NCBI RefSeq assembly: GCF_009796845.1
Contig: NZ_CP047025.1
Location: 2,294,001 to 2,358,000 of the forward strand
Direction: 5' to 3'
DNA: 64,000 nt
Source of the DNA: Cobetia sp. L2A1
GTDB taxonomy: Bacteria; Pseudomonadota; Gammaproteobacteria; Pseudomonadales; Halomonadaceae
Both the position numbers and the translations under genes were made by a program. Numbering within the stretch: the stretch's first letter is position 1; each line of letters starts with the position of its first letter. Below, in pieces: positions 26,536-35,077 of the stretch. The notes beneath the pieces are model-generated. The model was not told the origin of the DNA. It made no database searches and saw nothing but the letters and a program-made list of their open reading frames with translations.

Positions 26536-28386
26536 TCAGAGTCCGCGACGCTGATGGACTCGTCCGGCATTCATGTTGGCGATACAGTCGGCATCGACGT
26601 CCTCACGCACGACCTCGGGTAGCCCCACATCCCACCAGCAATCACAGGAAGACCACTTGCTGGAATCGATATCCACCACGATGACGTAGGTACGCGGGCT
26701 CTCCTTGGCGCGCTGGTAAGCCGCTCGGAAATTGCTGATGTCATCGAGATGTTCACCGTGAGCGCCCTGCGCCTGGGCATGCTTCAGGAAGTCGACACGC
26801 ACCAGCTCGTCGGCCTGAGTGCGGCAATCGGCCAGCATGTTGTTGAAAGAAGGATTGCCCGTGTTGTTTTGCAGCTTGTTGATGACGGCGAAACCGGCGT
26901 TGTCGCAGACCACCACGATCATCTTGTGACCGGTGAGCACCGAACTGTAGATGTCGGAATTCATCATCATGTAAGAGCCATCGCCGACCAGCACCACGAC
27001 CTCGTTGTCGGGATTGGCGATCTTGGCGCCCCAGCCGCCCGCCACTTCATATCCCATGCAGGAGAAACCGAACTCGATATCGAACTTGCCGAGCTGCTTG
27101 CTCTGCCAGTTCATGTTGAGCTCTGCCGGCAGGCCACCGGCGGCCGTCAGCACGGTATCGCCGGGCTCCTGCACGGCATTGACGCTGGCAATGACCTGCG
27201 CGTAGGACGCCATCTGACCCGGCACGATCTCGCCACGATTGGCACACAGCGATTTCCACTCAGCGACTTCGCGCTGCGCCTTGCCGAGCCAGTCAGCAGA
27301 CGCCTGCCATTCGCCAAGGCCGGCATCCAGGCGTGCCAGGGTATGGCGCGCGTCACCGATCACCGCCAATGAGCGATGCTTGATCGCATCCATGTGGGCG
27401 ACATTGACGGCAAGGATCTTGAGATCGGGATTGCGGAAGACCGACCAGGAGCCCGTGGTGAAATCCTGTAGCCGCGTGCCGATGGCTACCAGCACGTCGC
27501 ACTCACCTGCCATGGCATTGGCCGAATTGGAGCCGGTGACACCCAACGGGCCAGCATTGCAGGGATGGGATTGCAGCAGGCAGGACCGCCCGGCGATGGT
27601 CTCGACCACCGGAATATTGCGGCGCTGAGCAAACTCCGCCAGCAACTGATTGGCCGCGGAATAATGCACGCCACCTCCGGCGAGAATCAGCGGCTTTTCG
27701 GCTTTCTCGAGAAGGGCAATGGCTTCCTCTACCGCGCGGGTATCCGCTTCAGGACGGCGAATGTGATGCAGACACTCCTCGAAGAGTGCTTGCGGGTAGT
27801 CGTAGGCCACCCCCTGGATGTCCTGAGGCAGCGAGATGAATGCCGGGCCACAGTTGGCCGGGTCCGTCAGGGTCGCGATCGCCGCAGGCAATGACTGGAT
27901 GATTTGTGCGGGATGGGTGATGCGATCCCAGTAACGAGTCACCGGCTTGAAGGCATCGTTGACGCTCAGGCCAGGTTGATGAGCATGCTCGACCTGTTGC
28001 AGTACCGGGTCCGGCAGCCGGCTGACGTGGGCATCACCGGCGAACATCAGTAGCGGAAGACGGTTAGTATGCGCAATCCCTGCCGCAGTGATCATGTTGG
28101 TGGCACCCGGCCCGATGGAGGTGCTTGCGATACCGATGCGCTGACGCTTGTTGGCCTTGGCATAGGCGACAGCGGCCACTGCCATGGATTGCTCATTCTG
28201 GCCCCGCCAGATGGGAATGATGTCCTGAATGTTGTTCAGCTGCTGACCGAAACAGGTCACATTGCCGTGACCGAAGATGGCGAAGCCACAACCGAACAGC
28301 GATTCGACCTTGCCATCGATGACGATCTTCTGGGCGGCCAGATACTTGGCAATGGCTTCGGAGACGGTCAAGTTCATGGTGTTCAT
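26536..28386 (-). CDS. iolD: Second IolD-type ThDP acylhydrolase
   Basis: A 616-residue ThDP enzyme homologous along its whole length to iolD at 14804. It has FGCGFAIFGHGNVTCFGQQL near the start, WRGQNEQSMAVAAVAYAKA with the catalytic Glu, LAGGGVHYS in the middle, and the ThDP motif GDGSYMMMNSDIYSS ending at VVVCDN. GGAG lies 6 bases before ATG 28386. It is the first gene of a minus-strand run (Gfo/Idh, IolE-like, MFS) whose upstream region holds a LacI-type operator. Its product would still need iolB, which is present only in the first cluster. Confidence 0.92.
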   Translation of the reverse strand: MNTMNLTVSEAIAKYLAAQKIVIDGKVESLFGCGFAIFGHGNVTCFGQQLNNIQDIIPIWRGQNEQSMAVAAVAYAKANKRQRIGIASTSIGPGATNMITAAGIAHTNRLPLLMFAGDAHVSRLPDPVLQQVEHAHQPGLSVNDAFKPVTRYWDRITHPAQIIQSLPAAIATLTDPANCGPAFISLPQDIQGVAYDYPQALFEECLHHIRRPEADTRAVEEAIALLEKAEKPLILAGGGVHYSAANQLLAEFAQRRNIPVVETIAGRSCLLQSHPCNAGPLGVTGSNSANAMAGECDVLVAIGTRLQDFTTGSWSVFRNPDLKILAVNVAHMDAIKHRSLAVIGDARHTLARLDAGLGEWQASADWLGKAQREVAEWKSLCANRGEIVPGQMASYAQVIASVNAVQEPGDTVLTAAGGLPAELNMNWQSKQLGKFDIEFGFSCMGYEVAGGWGAKIANPDNEVVVLVGDGSYMMMNSDIYSSVLTGHKMIVVVCDNAGFAVINKLQNNTGNPSFNNMLADCRTQADELVRVDFLKHAQAQGAHGEHLDDISNFRAAYQRAKESPRTYVIVVDIDSSKWSSCDCWWDVGLPEVVREDVDADCIANMNAGRVHQRRGL

Positions 28387-28540
28387 TCTTCTCTCCCGAT
28401 GAGCGTATGGCGTTGTTGTTAGGGGTCTGTCAGGCGATGGCGGCGATCCATCATCGACATCTCAGGGGCTGCTGTGTGGACGCTCTGCGCCCCATGTCGG
28501 AGCCGCTGTCCTGCGTCGTTGGATTGACATTAGCAGCGCT

Positions 28541-28554
28541 TGAAAACGTTTTCA
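28541..28554. promoter_or_regulatory. LacI-type operator, perfect palindrome
   Basis: TGAAAACGTTTTCA is a perfect 14-bp palindrome with the central CG typical of LacI/GalR-family operators. It lies about 155 bases upstream of the second iolD. A close relative (TTGAAA-N4-TTTCAA) lies upstream of the Gfo/Idh gene at 34597. The LacI-family gene at 35078-36106 is the likely binder. Confidence 0.75.
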
Positions 28555-28612
28555 TCTTCAAATCAAAAAAAAGTGCCACTCTTGGATCAAAGTTCAATAA
28601 GAGGAGCTGCAT

Positions 28613-28741
28613 ATGATTGAGAACTGCTATCTGATTCCCTCTCAATCACTCATTGCGCTATCGATCATTGTGCTATCGATCCTCTTGCTGACTGACATGC
28701 CATCAAGACATCATCCGCCAGCCTCTTCCCCTGATCCTTGA
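28613..28741 (+). CDS. Possible 42-residue membrane peptide
   Basis: ATG 28613 is preceded by a strong GAGGAG six bases upstream. The frame encodes 42 residues with one hydrophobic segment (LIALSIIVLSILLLT) and a hydrophilic Pro/His-rich tail. It is on the strand opposite to both neighbours and 58 bases downstream of the LacI-type operator. The good ribosome site and single membrane helix support a real small protein, but it is too short to rule out chance. I recognise no homologue. Confidence 0.3.
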   Translation: MIENCYLIPSQSLIALSIIVLSILLLTDMPSRHHPPASSPDP

Positions 28742-28756
28742 CCCGTCAGACAGCCA

Positions 28757-29521
28757 CTAGACCAGCCCACCATCCACGATATAGGTCTGTGCGGTCATCA
28801 TGCGGCTGTCGTCAGCGGCCAGAAACAGCACCATCCGTGCGACATCTTCAGGCTGGACACGCTGGTGCAGGCTCTGATTTTCCAGCACCTGACGCTCAAG
28901 CTCCGGGTCCCACCACAATGCCTTCTGCCGCTCGGTGATGATCCAGCCAGGCAGCACGGTATTGACGCGAATACCGGCATCTCCCATGTCACGGGATAGC
29001 GTTCGCGTCAGGCCGATCGTCGCTGCCTTGGCACTTGAATAGGCAGAGATGTCACGTGAGCGTCGCAGGAAACTGGGCGAACTGAAGTTGATGATTGAGC
29101 CACCACCAGCGGCTTGCATGCCGGCAAATACCGCCTGGCAGGCGAATACCACATGTCGCAGGTTGGTGGCCTGAAGATCATCCCAGGTCTTAACGTCCAG
29201 CTCCGCCAGCGGAACACGCGTATCACGTGCCGCATTGTTGACCAGTGCGCCGATGCTGCCGAAATCCTCGGCCGCTTCCTGGATCACCGAGCGCAGCTGC
29301 TCGATATCCGTCACGTCACAATGGCGATAGCGAACTTCAGCCCCACATGAGCCAAGACGTTCAGCCAGGGCATTGCCGGAAGCATCATCAATATCGATGA
29401 AGCTGACGCGGGCCTGTTGTTCACAGAAGTGCTCGACGAGGACGGCGCCGATACCACTGGCACCACCGCTGATGAACACATGCTTACCTTCAAGGCTGGG
29501 ATAGCGTGCAAATTGACTCAT
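28757..29521 (-). CDS. Short-chain dehydrogenase/reductase (sugar or polyol dehydrogenase-like)
   Basis: A 254-residue classical SDR. The cofactor motif is GGASGIGAVLVEHF, the NNAARDTRVPL segment is the NNAG-type motif, the catalytic Ser is in INFSSPSF, and YSSAKAATIGLTRTL holds the Tyr-x3-Lys pair. PGWIITERQKALW follows. Asp in SFIDIDDASG after strand 2 suggests NAD+ preference. It is the last gene of a run with an aldolase, a lactonase and an IlvD-type dehydratase, so it probably oxidises a sugar to a lactone or a deoxy-ketoacid intermediate. This resembles the L-fucose, L-rhamnose and D-arabinose non-phosphorylative routes. Confidence 0.85.
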   Translation of the reverse strand: MSQFARYPSLEGKHVFISGGASGIGAVLVEHFCEQQARVSFIDIDDASGNALAERLGSCGAEVRYRHCDVTDIEQLRSVIQEAAEDFGSIGALVNNAARDTRVPLAELDVKTWDDLQATNLRHVVFACQAVFAGMQAAGGGSIINFSSPSFLRRSRDISAYSSAKAATIGLTRTLSRDMGDAGIRVNTVLPGWIITERQKALWWDPELERQVLENQSLHQRVQPEDVARMVLFLAADDSRMMTAQTYIVDGGLV

Positions 29522-29581
29522 GGTCTCTCTCCTTTGATGACGCCGCGTACACAGCGATGCTGTGAAAATTGATGGACCCGT

Positions 29582-30364
29582 TCAATAACCTTCCTGGTGA
29601 TGCGTCGTGCGCTCCATGGCCTCAAGCAGCGTACGGGCCCCCGTGGCCAGCAGCCGAGCATCAGACCCGACCGTCACGAGATCACATCCACGTGTCAGCA
29701 TGCTCCTTGCGTGGGCGGCACCACCGTTGTGGATACCCACCCGCTTGCCTTGACGACGCGTGCGCTCGATCAGCTGCTGGATCAAGTCATCCATCGGTCC
29801 GTCGGGATGATCGAAACCCGGTGTAAACCCGTGCGTCAGTGCAAGGTCTGCGGGACCGATATAGATACCATCCAGCCCTTCAACGGCCAGTATTTCCTCA
29901 AGGTTGGCGACACCCTCTCGGGTTTCGATCATGCCCAGCACCAACATCTCGGCATTGGCATGGGTGGCATAATCCGCACCACCGTAAAGCATGGCGCGGT
30001 GTGGTCCGAAACTGCGCATGCCCAGCGGCGGATAACGACAGGCGGCCACCAGTGCGCGCGCATCCTGGGCATTGTTGATCAAAGGGGCGATCACCCCGTA
30101 GGCACCGGCATCCAGTACCTTCATGATCAGACCCGGTTCGAGACTTGGCACTCGGACAAGCGGGACGGTGTCGGTGGTGGAGATGGCTATCAGCATCGGC
30201 AGCAGATCAGCGTAATCGATCAGTCCATGCTGCATGTCGATGGTCAGGCTGTCCCACCCCTGATGGGCCATGATTTCGGCGGCGAAAGCACATGGCAGCG
30301 ATAACCAGCCATTGACCACGCCCTCACCTGACTGGAAGCGTTGCTTGAGTTGATTGAGACGCAT
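29582..30364 (-). CDS. HpcH/HpaI-family class II aldolase (2-keto-3-deoxy sugar acid type)
   Basis: A 260-residue metal-dependent aldolase. It has NGWLSLPCAFAAEIMAHQGW, the catalytic-base region IDMQHGLIDYADL, PLVRVPSLEPGLIMKVLDAGAYG, and the metal Glu in LGMIETREGVANLEEILAV, with a matching Asp in IYIGPADLALTHG. Relatives cleave 2-keto-3-deoxy-glucarate, -rhamnonate or 4-hydroxy-2-ketoacids to pyruvate and an aldehyde. A GGGAG site precedes ATG 30364. In this operon it fits the final step after the dehydratase. Its stereospecificity cannot be read here. Confidence 0.85.
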   Translation of the reverse strand: MRLNQLKQRFQSGEGVVNGWLSLPCAFAAEIMAHQGWDSLTIDMQHGLIDYADLLPMLIAISTTDTVPLVRVPSLEPGLIMKVLDAGAYGVIAPLINNAQDARALVAACRYPPLGMRSFGPHRAMLYGGADYATHANAEMLVLGMIETREGVANLEEILAVEGLDGIYIGPADLALTHGFTPGFDHPDGPMDDLIQQLIERTRRQGKRVGIHNGGAAHARSMLTRGCDLVTVGSDARLLATGARTLLEAMERTTHHQEGY

Positions 30365-30494
30365 GGTGTTCTCCCGGGAGCGGCTTGGCCATGAGGCAGC
30401 AGGCTAGCCCTGAACAGGACTGAGCGGTTGGTGACAAGGCAGAGGGGCACTGGCATGTGGACAGTGATTCAGGCGAAGGGGCCTAGGCATGGGC

Positions 30495-31430
30495 TCATGG
30501 GCACGACCCCACGAGCGTCTTGCGATGCAGAGATGATGCCTGCGTGCCAGCGCCGCCAAAGACTGCAATGGGCACTCCCGGCACATCCACCTCTACCGCG
30601 AAGACACTGCCAGAAAGCGGCGCCTGCTTGAGTTCATCCGGTGTCATGCCCTTGCGCAGCGTCGTGATGAAGAGTGTTTTCATGTCAGCCCCGCCAAAGC
30701 ACGGCATGGTAGGACCAGGCACCGGCAGCCGAACCTGGCGTGCCAGGCGTCCCTCTGCATCCCAATAATTCAGTACCCCGCCAAAGACGCCCGCACTCCA
30801 GTAGCCGCCCGCCATGTCGAAGGCCCCGCCATCAGGCCGGCCATGAAGAGCCGGATCAGTCACGGCAAAGACACGCGGTGACTCGATCGCACCACTTTCA
30901 AGGCAGTAATCGGCGGTATAAAGGGTGTCTCGACGAGTGTCGCTGAACATCATGCGACGTCCGTCAGCGCTCCAGGCCAGGCCATTGGCGACAATGAAGC
31001 CAGACTTGAGGTGGCTCGAATTCCCAGCAATATCAACGCAATAGAGGCTGCCGAGTGGCCGCGACCGCTCAACCTCATCCATGCTGCCGATCACGAAGCG
31101 TCCGTTGGGCGCGACCTTGCCATCATTGAAGCGAGTCTCAGCACGTGGCTCCTCGCTTGGGCAGCACAGATATTCCAGCTCACCATTCGCTGGTGAAAAG
31201 AAATACAGCCCGGAACGCATCGCGACGATCAGTCGCCCCTCTACACTGCGACCAAAGGCGCCGAGTGTTTCCGGCATCGGCCAGCGCTGCTGCTGTCCGT
31301 CGCTCAGACGATAGCGCTCAATACTTGGTGCATAGAGGTCTGCCCAATAAAGACACCCCTGGTCTGCGTCCCACACGGGGGACTCCCCCAGCATGGCGCG
31401 ACTCTCGATCAACAGCTCCACTTCCGCCAT
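30495..31430 (-). CDS. SMP-30/gluconolactonase family lactonase
   Basis: A 311-residue six-bladed beta-propeller of the SMP-30/regucalcin family that opens sugar lactones with a divalent metal. It has LGESPVWDADQGCLYWADL with the metal Glu, FNDGKVAPNGRFVIGSMD with Asn and Asp, VANGLAWSADGRRMMFSDT with Asn and Asp, and RPDGGAFDMAGGYWSAG. These cover the expected metal ligands. An AAGGAGGCGGATATGG start region precedes the gene (GGAGG 6 bases from ATG). It stands between a dehydratase and an aldolase, consistent with a non-phosphorylative sugar-acid pathway. Confidence 0.88.
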   Translation of the reverse strand: MAEVELLIESRAMLGESPVWDADQGCLYWADLYAPSIERYRLSDGQQQRWPMPETLGAFGRSVEGRLIVAMRSGLYFFSPANGELEYLCCPSEEPRAETRFNDGKVAPNGRFVIGSMDEVERSRPLGSLYCVDIAGNSSHLKSGFIVANGLAWSADGRRMMFSDTRRDTLYTADYCLESGAIESPRVFAVTDPALHGRPDGGAFDMAGGYWSAGVFGGVLNYWDAEGRLARQVRLPVPGPTMPCFGGADMKTLFITTLRKGMTPDELKQAPLSGSVFAVEVDVPGVPIAVFGGAGTQASSLHRKTLVGSCP

Positions 31431-31501
31431 ATCCGCCTCCTTGCACCTGCGATGAGCACGTCGTTGCTGAAGAGATTTGTGCGATCCATCTCGCTTGAGG
31501 C

Positions 31502-33229
31502 TCAGTAGATGTCCGGTTCAGGCGTACTGCCCGGTGCGCCATTGGCAAAATCGAAGTCGCACCCTTCATCCGCCTGAGTGACGTGAGCCTTGTAGAGCGA
31601 GGCATAGCCATGAGGATGGCGGTCTTTTGGTGGCTGCCAATCCGCCAGTCGACGTTGTATCTCGTCTTCCTCGACCACTAGATTGAGGCTGCGATTGGGG
31701 ACATCGACAGAAATGATGTCACCGGTCCGCACGATGGCCAGTGGCCCCCCCACTGCTGATTCCGGGGCTACATGCAGGATGCAGCTGCCATAGCTGGTAC
31801 CGCTCATGCGCGAGTCGGAGATCCGCAGCATGTCGCGTACGCCCTGCTTCAGGAGCTTGGCGGGAATCGGCATCATGCCCCACTCCGGCATGCCAGGGCC
31901 GCCTACCGGCCCACCATTCTTGAGCACGATGATACTGTCAGCCGTCACCGGAAGATCTTCATCATCGATTCGCGCCTTGAGATCGGCAATGTTCTCGAAT
32001 ACGTAGGCAGGCCCCTGATGCACGTGAAGACGCGGATCTGCAGCGGTGGGTTTGATGATGGCACCCTTGGGGGCGAGATTGCCGGTAAGTACTGCGGTAC
32101 CGCCAGAGGCGTTGACCGGATTCTCGAGCGAGTGGATGACTTCCGGACGCCAGACCTGCGCGCCCTCGATATTGTCACCCAGTGTGCGGCCGGTCACCGT
32201 CATTGCAGAGAGTGTCAGCTCAGGCGCGATGGTGGTCATCAAGGCCGGCAAACCCCCGGCATAAAAGAAGTCTTCCATCAGGTACTCACCCGATGGCTTC
32301 AGGTTGAGGACCAGCGGCACACGCCGCGAAATCTCATTGAAGCGCTCCATGGGCAGAGAGAAACCAAGACGGCGCGCCATGGCGACAATGTGAATGATGG
32401 CATTGGTAGAGCCCCCGATCGCCATGTCCACCGCGATCGCATTGTCGAATGACGCCTCACTCATCACATCGGTGGGCTTGAGATCTTCCCAGACCATCTC
32501 CACCGCACGCTTGCCGCTGGCGTAGCACATGCGGTTATGGTTCGCGTCCACCGCAGGAATGCTTGAGGCCCCCGGCAGGCTCATGCCAAGCGACTCACCG
32601 ATCGACATCAGCGTGGCTGCCGTACCCATGGTCATGCAGGTGCCCGGTGAGCGTGCGATACCGTTCTCGATCTCGCTCCAATCGTCATCAGAGACATTGC
32701 CGATGCGACGCTCGTCCCAGTACTTCCAGACATCCGTGCCGCTACCCAATACCTGGCCACGATAGTTGCCACGCAGCATGGCACCGGCAGGTACATAGAT
32801 AGTGGGCAAGTTCATCGAAATGGCCCCCATCAGCACGCCCGGTGTGGTCTTGTCACAGCCACCCATCACCACTGCCCCGTCGACGGGATAGCTGCGCAGC
32901 AATTCCTCGACTTCCATGGCCAGCATGTTGCGATACATCATGGCGCTGGGTTTCATCAGCTGTTCGCCGAGTGACATGGCAGGCAGTTCTACCGGAAAGC
33001 CACCTGCTGCGGTGATGCCGCGCTTGATATCCTTGACGCGTTCCGGAAAATGGGAATGACAGGTATTGAGATCATTCCAGGTATTGATGATGGCGATGAC
33101 CGGCTTGCCGACAAACTCCTCTCCCCAATACCCCATCTGCTTGACGCGTGACCGGTGGCCGAACGAGCGTAGGTCATCTTGCTTGAACCAGCGATTACTG
33201 CGCAGTTCGTCGACGGATTTCTTGTGCAT
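31502..33229 (-). CDS. IlvD/Edd-family sugar-acid dehydratase ([2Fe-2S])
   Basis: A 575-residue dehydratase of the IlvD/Edd family, closest in pattern to L-arabinonate/D-xylonate-type dehydratases: it opens KKSVDELRSNRWFKQDDLRS then FGHRSRVKQMGYWGE. All three cluster cysteines are present, in NTWNDLNTCHSHF, VMGGCDKTTPGVLMGA and SPGTCMTMGTAATL. The active-site Ser segment RMSGTSYG is also present. GGAGG lies 5 bases before ATG 33229; the frame upstream to 33319 looks non-coding. It should convert an aldonate to a 2-keto-3-deoxy acid for the HpcH aldolase. It is unlikely to be the biosynthetic IlvD because of the catabolic context and the N-terminal signature. Confidence 0.9.
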   Translation of the reverse strand: MHKKSVDELRSNRWFKQDDLRSFGHRSRVKQMGYWGEEFVGKPVIAIINTWNDLNTCHSHFPERVKDIKRGITAAGGFPVELPAMSLGEQLMKPSAMMYRNMLAMEVEELLRSYPVDGAVVMGGCDKTTPGVLMGAISMNLPTIYVPAGAMLRGNYRGQVLGSGTDVWKYWDERRIGNVSDDDWSEIENGIARSPGTCMTMGTAATLMSIGESLGMSLPGASSIPAVDANHNRMCYASGKRAVEMVWEDLKPTDVMSEASFDNAIAVDMAIGGSTNAIIHIVAMARRLGFSLPMERFNEISRRVPLVLNLKPSGEYLMEDFFYAGGLPALMTTIAPELTLSAMTVTGRTLGDNIEGAQVWRPEVIHSLENPVNASGGTAVLTGNLAPKGAIIKPTAADPRLHVHQGPAYVFENIADLKARIDDEDLPVTADSIIVLKNGGPVGGPGMPEWGMMPIPAKLLKQGVRDMLRISDSRMSGTSYGSCILHVAPESAVGGPLAIVRTGDIISVDVPNRSLNLVVEEDEIQRRLADWQPPKDRHPHGYASLYKAHVTQADEGCDFDFANGAPGSTPEPDIY

Positions 33230-33352
33230 CATGGCCTCCATGGGCGAGGAGAATTGAACGGGATGTCGATCTATCTCACGGCGCAATAGATATACCGCCA
33301 AGAGATGATTCGGGATCAATCAATAGACGATGATCGAGGTGGCATCAGGAAA

Positions 33353-34597
33353 TCAGCGGCGATCCATCTTGACCCACTCCCCGTTATGCTGACTCGAGGA
33401 CAGTGCTGCGGCAGCAAACTCTACCCCACGTACACCACTGGCCAGGTCTGGATACCACTGCGCCAACGGATGCGGTGTCATCCCACGCTTTCGCGCACTG
33501 ATATCCTCGAACAGATCTCGGTACAGCGAGGAGAAGGCTTCGCGATATCCTTCCGGATGACCGAAGGCCACGCGGGAAATGCGGGTGGATGCCTCATGCA
33601 ATCCCTCAGCCCCCTTGGAGAGCAGGACTGGAGCGCCTTCAAGACGTCGATGCAACAGCTGATTGGGTGTTTCCTGATGCCATTCGAGGCCCCCAAGGCT
33701 GCCGAAGATCCGGAAGGTCAGGCCATGCTCTGCACCCGCTGCCGCCTGGGTGATCCACATCATTCCTCGCGCACCATTGGCGTAGCGCATCATCAGATTG
33801 GCGTTGTCATGCGCCTCACGCCCCGGCACGCAAGCAACCACATCAGCACTCAGCTCTCGTGTTTCAAGACCCGAAACGAACTCGAGCATATGGAAGGCAT
33901 GGGTCGCGATATCATTGAGAATCATCGACTCCCCCGCGATGGCCGGGTCCATGTGCCAATCATGCCCCGCACGTTCAGCCTCTGTCAGACTAGCCAGATG
34001 CCCCTGCACGTAATCGCACTGCAGCTGGCGAATCTCGCCCAGTTCACCGTTCTCGATCATGGCCCGCGCCTGGCGCACCATCGGGTAGCCCGTGTAGCCA
34101 TAGGCCAGACAGAAACAGCGCCCGACCTGTGCCGCCAGTGACTCAAGCTCATGCGCCTGCTCGACACTATTGACCAGCGGCTTCTCGCAGATCACGTGAA
34201 AACCAAGCTCGAGTGCCAGCCTGGCCAGTGCAAAATGGCTGTCGTTGGGCGTCAGAATGGCGATGACTTCGGCGCCATCATCGCGGGCTGCTTCCTCGCG
34301 CAACAGTGTCTCACCGTCGGTATACCCGCGGGAGACATTGAGCTGTTCTGCTTGGGTAAGCGCCCGAGCCGGATGCGAAGACAGCGCTGCCGCAACCAAT
34401 CGGTACTGGCCATCCATCTGAGCCGCCGCACGATGCACCTGACCAATGAACGACTGCACACCACCACCGATCATGCCCAGCCGCAGGACGGGTTGAGATA
34501 TCCCATCGTCATTGGATCGAGAAGCACCGCTTACAACAGTGTCGTTGGCCAGAGGCGTGCTTGGATCGATTGATGCTGAGACTGAACGGTGGATCAT
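33353..34597 (-). CDS. Gfo/Idh/MocA oxidoreductase, copy B
   Basis: A 414-residue dehydrogenase paralogous to the one at 25220-26422. Its motifs are LRLGMIGGGVQSFIGQVHRA, ILTPNDSHFALARLALELG, HVICEKPLVN and ILNDIATHAFHMLEFVSGLE. ATG 34597 is chosen because the longer frame (to 34780) would put coding sequence across a LacI-type operator at 34698-34713. The first gene of the SDR/aldolase/lactonase/dehydratase run, it probably performs the first oxidation of a sugar, glycoside or inositol derivative. The about 40 residues before the Rossmann motif are Ser/Thr-rich and unusual, so a later start is possible. Confidence 0.8.
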   Translation of the reverse strand: MIHRSVSASIDPSTPLANDTVVSGASRSNDDGISQPVLRLGMIGGGVQSFIGQVHRAAAQMDGQYRLVAAALSSHPARALTQAEQLNVSRGYTDGETLLREEAARDDGAEVIAILTPNDSHFALARLALELGFHVICEKPLVNSVEQAHELESLAAQVGRCFCLAYGYTGYPMVRQARAMIENGELGEIRQLQCDYVQGHLASLTEAERAGHDWHMDPAIAGESMILNDIATHAFHMLEFVSGLETRELSADVVACVPGREAHDNANLMMRYANGARGMMWITQAAAGAEHGLTFRIFGSLGGLEWHQETPNQLLHRRLEGAPVLLSKGAEGLHEASTRISRVAFGHPEGYREAFSSLYRDLFEDISARKRGMTPHPLAQWYPDLASGVRGVEFAAAALSSSQHNGEWVKMDRR

Positions 34598-35077
34598 GCG
34601 GCGTACCTGCCTTGGTTGCTGAGTCGGTGTTCTACTCGGTGAGGCGCGCTCCTGTGGCGCCGTGCTCGAAAGAAAGACTAGCGTAGCGCCACTCGCTTTG
34701 AAAACAATTTCAATCCGATTTAGACCAAGGGACGAGAAGAGGAAATCCGGTGCAACCGAGGTGACACTCTCATGCATCAAGACCCACGCCCAAGGCTTGA
34801 AGCCTCAGGAAAGTCATGGCCATGACGAGACAGGAAACGACAGGAAAACTCTTGGCAGGTCAGCGGCTGACATGAGGTGTGACACAGCACACTTCAGCAT
34901 GCTGCCGGGCGGCGACATGCCATGAAACATAACCCTCTGAACGGAGGTCATCGGGGATAGCGGCAATGGCAGAGCAAAGAGGTGGTTGAAGAGGCTGTTG
35001 AGGATATACCGAAATTCGGAGAGTCATGACGAGGAGAATGACAGGCTCCTGGCAGGAAAATTCTGCCATGGTGCTTG
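34598..35077. promoter_or_regulatory. Control region between the LacI gene and the Gfo/Idh operon
   Basis: A 480-base gap between two minus-strand units. It holds the operator at 34698-34713, about 100 bases upstream of the Gfo/Idh start. Nearer the LacI stop there is a weak GGCAG/CTGCC hairpin (about 35050-35068) that could end the LacI transcript. I see no gene in it. Confidence 0.6.
34698..34713. promoter_or_regulatory. LacI-type operator, second copy
   Basis: TTGAAA ACAA TTTCAA is a 6+6 inverted repeat with the same arms and spacing as TTGAAA-ACGT-TTTCAT at 28540-28555. It lacks the central CG but keeps the arms perfectly. It lies upstream of the Gfo/Idh-dehydratase-lactonase-aldolase-SDR operon. 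Confidence 0.65.

Larger units (their letters stand above)
28387..28756. promoter_or_regulatory. Control region upstream of the second iolD operon
   Basis: A 370-base gap between the SDR gene end and the iolD copy. It contains a perfect LacI-type palindrome at 28541-28554, a TTGACA hexamer at 28524-28529 without a good -10 partner, a run of eight A residues (28565-28572) and a possible 42-codon reading frame at 28613-28741. The iolD promoter on the minus strand must be here. Confidence 0.65.

Noticed and set aside
34598..34780. Longer start for the Gfo/Idh gene at 34780
   Set aside because: The extension runs across the LacI-type operator at 34698-34713, has no ribosome site and adds residues unlike the family.
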